DNA of 25,507 nucleotides, taken from assembly GCA_946478675.1 (NCBI GenBank), contig CAMLEF010000020.1:1-25507 (forward strand), given 5' to 3'. The notes under the pieces are model-generated. The model saw only the letters and a program-made list of their open reading frames with translations, was not told where the DNA came from and did no database searches. This document shows positions 22,811 through 25,507 of the stretch, one piece after another. The position numbers and the translations under genes are program-made. The stretch comes from an uncultured Flavobacteriales bacterium. Its GTDB lineage: Bacteria; Bacteroidota; Bacteroidia; Palsa-965. Numbering within the stretch: the first letter of the stretch is position 1; each line of letters starts with the position of its first letter.

Positions 22811-23270
22811 GAGGGGTTTTTCTCAACGCGTTGAACTCCGACCGGATTTTTTTTCGTGTTTCTTCTTCGGGCAGGCCGAGTGCGCGCGCGGCTTCTGCCA
22901 GTGAAAATCCCTGCAGCAGCACGAGGGCCAGTACGGATGCGGACGGGTCGTCGATACTTACGAATTCCGTCGCTTCCCGGTTTGCCGTGCTTTTCATTTC
23001 CGCCGAGAGCTGTCGTGCGATTTGTACGAGCTGCTGGAACGGCGGAAGAGCTGTTGTGGATTTTCCCTGCATCATTTGCCAGAAGCCGAGAAACGTTTGC
23101 TGCAGGATCGCTTCGGCATGATGCTGGTCGCGGGAGTGCCGCAGGATGATGCCCATGAGCGCCGGGGCGAAACGGTCGTACAATTTCCCCAGCGCGTTCC
23201 GGTCACCGCGCGCGACGGCCGCTGCGAGGGCGGCAGTGTCGGTGGTGTGGTGGGTGAGGGAAGAGCTCAT
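22803..23270 (-). CDS. Compact ECF-type sigma factor
   Basis: A 155-residue protein starting at ATG 23270 (MSSSLTHHTTDTAALAAAVARGD). Region 2 is recognisable (ALGKLYDRFAPALMGIILRH, HHAEAILQQTFLGFWQMMQ). The part corresponding to the -10-reading helix is divergent (PPFQQLVQIARQLSAEMK). Region 4 is present as VLALVLLQGFSLAEAARALG and PEEETRKKIRSEFNALRK, a helix-turn-helix. ECF factors are usually 170-200 residues; the segment between the regions is shortened and the usual LPExxRxV part is mostly missing. The frame extends upstream to 23426 without adding sigma sequence. It overlaps its cupin anti-sigma gene by 8 nt. A -7 element lies 15 nt upstream of the start. Confidence 0.83.
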   Translation of the reverse strand: MSSSLTHHTTDTAALAAAVARGDRNALGKLYDRFAPALMGIILRHSRDQHHAEAILQQTFLGFWQMMQGKSTTALPPFQQLVQIARQLSAEMKSTANREATEFVSIDDPSASVLALVLLQGFSLAEAARALGLPEEETRKKIRSEFNALRKTPHE

Positions 23271-23284
23271 CGGACGGTGAATGA

Positions 23285-23292
23285 CAAAGCTA
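23285..23292 (-). promoter_or_regulatory. Putative -7 promoter element of the compact sigma operon
   Basis: The minus strand reads TAGCTTTG, an exact TAnnTTTG, ending 14 nt before the ATG at 23270, so the transcript would have almost no leader. No matching -33 TTG is seen, which leaves room for an autoregulated ECF promoter instead. Confidence 0.4.
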
Positions 23293-23497
23293 AAAAAAGC
23301 CGTCGAGCCCGCGGAAGAATGGTGTAATCGCATCATCTGAAGAAAGAACGTCCTGCGAAGAGGTGCGCGTTTCGCCACAGCTGCAGGCGAACGGATCGCG
23401 ACCGGCAGAAGAAGGGCGCTCGTCATTCACGGTGCAGCGATCGCGATGATACGGAACAGATGTCGCAATCCGCCCCGGCGATTGTCGCTTTTATACA

Positions 23498-23527
23498 TTG
23501 CCGGGACGAGAAACCGTCTGAACTTTG
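23498..23527 (+). promoter_or_regulatory. Putative promoter of the VOC/DUF1801 operon
   Basis: TTG (23498-23500), 19-nt spacer, GAACTTTG (23520-23527). The spacing is ideal and the TTTG half is intact, while the first two bases deviate from TA. The leader to ATG 23564 is about 30 nt. Confidence 0.4.
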
Positions 23528-23563
23528 TTGCGGGAGTTTTTATTTACGCTAAAAGCAAAGACG

Positions 23564-24040
23564 ATGAAAAAGATCATGACCTGCCTCTGGTGGGCCGGAA
23601 AGTTCGACGAGGCCATCCGTTTTTACCGTTCCGTTTTCAAAAATTTTAAAGTCGGCGAGATGACGCATTATCCGCCCGGTACGCTGCCGGGAATGGACGA
23701 TCAGCCGCTGACGGTAGTGCTGGAGCTCGAAGACATCACGCTGATGCTGCTCAACGGCGGGCCGCAATTCCAATTCACTGAAGCGATTTCGTTGTCGATC
23801 CAGGCGGAAACGCAGGAAGAGATCGATTACTATTGGGAGAAGCTGGTTTCCGAAGGCGGCGAGCATGGCCCGTGCGGCTGGCTGAAGGATAAGTTCGGCT
23901 TGTCGTGGCAGGTGGCGCCGGCAAAAATGGAGCAGATGCTGCTCGACAAAGATCAGCGTCGTGCGGCGCGCGTGATGCAGGCGATGATGCAGATGAAAAA
24001 GATCGATCTCGCGAAGCTGGAAGCAGCTTACCACGGATAA
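23564..24040 (+). CDS. VOC-superfamily protein, PhnB/3-demethylubiquinone-methyltransferase-like
   Basis: A 158-residue protein starting at ATG 23564. The N-terminus KIMTCLWWAGKFDEAIRFYRSVF matches the PhnB-like branch of the vicinal-oxygen-chelate (glyoxalase) superfamily. It continues with PLTVVLELEDITLMLLNGGP, ISLSIQAETQEEIDYYWEKL and CGWLKDKFGLSWQVAP, which ends the fold. The family is named after 3-demethylubiquinone-9 methyltransferase, but most members have no shown methyltransferase activity. A C-terminal helix rich in Met/Gln (ARVMQAMMQMKK) follows. The upstream open frame to 23525 begins inside the promoter region and is not used. It is one nucleotide from the DUF1801 gene, so they are co-transcribed. 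Confidence 0.9.
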   Translation: MKKIMTCLWWAGKFDEAIRFYRSVFKNFKVGEMTHYPPGTLPGMDDQPLTVVLELEDITLMLLNGGPQFQFTEAISLSIQAETQEEIDYYWEKLVSEGGEHGPCGWLKDKFGLSWQVAPAKMEQMLLDKDQRRAARVMQAMMQMKKIDLAKLEAAYHG

Positions 24041-24041
24041 T

Positions 24042-24371
24042 ATGCTGCTGGCGACTTCGATTTCCACTACAGCGGCCGCCACGGTCGACGATTATTTTCT
24101 CACGCTGCCGGCAGCCATGCGCGAAGCATGTGCGGCAGTGCGCAACGCGATCCGTCACGCAGCGCCGCAGGTGAACGAAAGCATACGTTATCTCGTGCCG
24201 ACGTTCGGGATCAACGGCCATACGATACAGCTGGCGGCGTTCGATCATTATGCGTTGCTGGTCGTGAAAAAATTTTCGGGAGAAAGTTCTTCTCTTTCAT
24301 TCACGGCGGAACATCCGCTGAAGGAAGATGTCGTTCGCGTCATTGTCCAGTCGTTGATGGATCAAGGATAA
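24042..24371 (+). CDS. DUF1801 (YdhG-like) protein
   Basis: A 109-residue protein whose ATG at 24042 comes one nucleotide after the VOC stop. VDDYFLTLPAAMREACAAVRNAIRHAAPQVNESIRYLVPTF is typical of DUF1801, the small alpha/beta fold named for YdhG/Fra-type proteins. It continues with the expected AFDHYALLV core and a C-terminal helix (LKEDVVRVIVQSLM). Some members were proposed to be iron chaperones, but the biochemical role is not established. The segment after the core, ESSSLSFTAEHPLKED, is in line with the family. It shares an operon with the VOC protein. Confidence 0.85.
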   Translation: MLLATSISTTAAATVDDYFLTLPAAMREACAAVRNAIRHAAPQVNESIRYLVPTFGINGHTIQLAAFDHYALLVVKKFSGESSSLSFTAEHPLKEDVVRVIVQSLMDQG

Positions 24372-24390
24372 TGCAGCGAATTTTTGTAAA

Positions 24391-24426
24391 ACGAAAAGGC
24401 CGCCCGGTGAAGAGCGGCCTTTCGTC
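24391..24426. terminator. Bidirectional terminator between convergent genes
   Basis: ACGAAAAGGCCGC and GCGGCCTTTCGT form a near-perfect stem with one bulged A and a 10-nt loop. A-rich sequence on the left and T-rich on the right mean it can serve the DUF1801 operon (plus) and the GH18-like gene (minus), whose stop is at 24442. Confidence 0.85.
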
Positions 24427-24441
24427 TTGTTTGCGAAAAAA

Positions 24442-25284
24442 TCAATTCGCGCCTTGCGGAACGAGCACCGTCACGGCATCGTAAATCGTTTTAGCGCCGG
24501 TGAATGTCGGGTTGACGTCTTCTTTTTCGCCGTCGGTTCCGTGATCGTTGTCGAGGCGCCAGCTGAAGAAACCTTTCAGGCCGTTGTTGAGCGCGTACTG
24601 TGCCCACGCGTGCGTGTCGACGAGTGACGTCTGCGCGTTGCCGTTTTCGGTGCATGCGCCGCCCATGAGAATGCCTGCGGAAATTCCTGCGCTCGTCCAC
24701 GCCGGAACATCCTGCGGTGTGCCCGACGAAGAATAATCCTGCAATTCGAGCGCGTCGACGTTGGCGTTGAAAGCAGCCACGGCATTATTCCCGTAGAGCT
24801 CCGCCGGGCCATTGCCGGGCCACGGCACAGAAACAGCGATGCCGAGTCCTGCCGCTTTGAAATTGGGGCCGAGCTGCGTGACGAATTCCGCGACGGAACC
24901 CATGCCGTCACTTTCCGCATCGATGGAAATGCCGTTGTACCCATTTGATTGCAGCCAGTTGACGATGTTGACGGTAGAGCGGTTGTTGTTGGCTGCGTTG
25001 TCGGCAACGGTTTCGACGATGCCGGTATCACCGAGCCCTGCGTAAATTTTTACGCCCGGCGCCTGCGAGAGGATCTGCTGCTTTACTTCCGCTGCGTACT
25101 TCCCGGGCATCGCGACAGTGTACCCGCCCGAAGTAACCGGAACGAGCTGGCCGAAGGCGAGGTTGTAGCGCGTGGCGTAATTCAGCGGCACTTTTTTCAG
25201 GACGAGATTTTCCAGCCCGGTGGAGTTCCAGGTGTCGTACCAGGTAACCAGTTCAAAAACTTTTGCGGTGTCTTTGTTTTGCAT
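24442..25284 (-). CDS. GH18-like protein with modified catalytic motif, no signal peptide
   Basis: A 280-residue protein starting at ATG 25284 (MQNKDTAKVFELVTWYDTW). The fold reads as a GH18 TIM barrel: YNLAFGQLVPVT (strand 2), VKIYAGLGDTG (strand 3), YNGISIDAESDG (strand 4, residues 116-127), LGIAVSVPWPG (strand 5), VDALELQDYS (strand 6) and LKGFFSWRLDND with Trp242 (strand 8). The GH18 motif DGxDxDxE is represented by NGISIDAE: Glu124 (the acid) and Asp122 are present, while the two earlier Asp are Asn117 and Ser120. GH18 enzymes cleave chitin or chitobiose cores. No Sec signal is present in this start, and the open frame upstream to 25461 does not supply one. The substrate is not inferable. 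The gene stands alone. Confidence 0.78.
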   Translation of the reverse strand: MQNKDTAKVFELVTWYDTWNSTGLENLVLKKVPLNYATRYNLAFGQLVPVTSGGYTVAMPGKYAAEVKQQILSQAPGVKIYAGLGDTGIVETVADNAANNNRSTVNIVNWLQSNGYNGISIDAESDGMGSVAEFVTQLGPNFKAAGLGIAVSVPWPGNGPAELYGNNAVAAFNANVDALELQDYSSSGTPQDVPAWTSAGISAGILMGGACTENGNAQTSLVDTHAWAQYALNNGLKGFFSWRLDNDHGTDGEKEDVNPTFTGAKTIYDAVTVLVPQGAN

Positions 25285-25464
25285 GTGACAGGTTTTAAAA
25301 GTTGTTCCTGCGCATCCGGACACAGAAAGTTTCAGTGAATTGAAGGAAATGTAAACGACCGCCGCCGGATTAGTCGGTAGCAAACGTTTGTTGTCGGATA
25401 AGAGAAAAAATCGGAGGAAAGCTGAGCCGGTAAGCTCAGGATGCCTCGAAAAATAAATCATTGC

Positions 25465-25507
25465 AGCAGCGGCGCAGAGGGCGCAGAGAAAATCTCCGCG
25501 ATCTCCG
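25465..25507. repeat. GCAGAG/CTCCGCG-type repeat at the window edge
   Basis: GCGCAGAGGGCGCAGAG followed by AAAATCTCCGCGATCTCCG gives opposed CGCAGAG and CTCCGCG units. It looks like the start of another palindromic intergenic repeat, a variant of the CACAGAG family at 11603 and 12347. It is truncated by the window end. Confidence 0.45.

Overview
The window reads as a chromosomal segment of a Bacteroidota bacterium, probably a Chitinophagia/Sphingobacteriia-like lineage of moderate GC. This rests on several independent signs: a type A and a type B type IX secretion (T9SS) C-terminal signal, SprB-type repeats followed by a PorP/SprF protein, a DUF4270 lipoprotein between a short glycogen-synthase-like gene and glmS, and repeated upstream matches to the Bacteroidota promoter TTG-N19-TAnnTTTG. 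No tRNA, rRNA, CRISPR array, transposase or phage gene was recognised.

Layout. 1-2776 (minus): a short GT5-like protein, a DUF4270 lipoprotein and the 5' part of glmS, with panC diverging at 2901. 3750-4200: imperfect repeats and an 87-88 bp tandem array that includes the 3' end of the next gene. 4181-5829 (minus): an ECF sigma factor and a zinc-finger/TonB-like membrane partner, overlapping by ATGA. 6050-6888 (plus): two complete copies of a very small lipoprotein transcription unit, similar in upstream region, ORF and 3' UTR. 6962-9347: a T9SS cargo protein and a lipoprotein. 9580-11508: a membrane-anchored SPFH protein with four tandem N-terminal beta repeats. 11739-13946 (minus): two proteins of unknown function, each with a CACAGAG-type palindromic repeat at its 3' side. 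14131-19355 (plus): a 1391-residue SprB-repeat surface protein and its PorP/SprF partner. 19584-21698 (minus): a receiver-only response regulator and a PAS histidine kinase. 22199-23270 (minus): a compact ECF sigma factor and a cupin anti-sigma factor. 23564-24371 (plus): a VOC-fold protein and a DUF1801 protein. 24442-25284 (minus): a GH18-like protein.

How the genes work together. Two sigma/anti-sigma pairs and one two-component pair make this a signalling-rich segment around cell-surface functions. The adhesin-like protein and PorP/SprF form a T9SS surface module. The small-lipoprotein cassettes lie divergently next to the first ECF operon and could be targets of it, but nothing in the sequence proves that. 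The most unusual items are the duplicated lipoprotein cassettes with a covarying 3' UTR hairpin, the vault-like architecture of the SPFH protein, and the exact 453-bp higher-order repeat in the adhesin.
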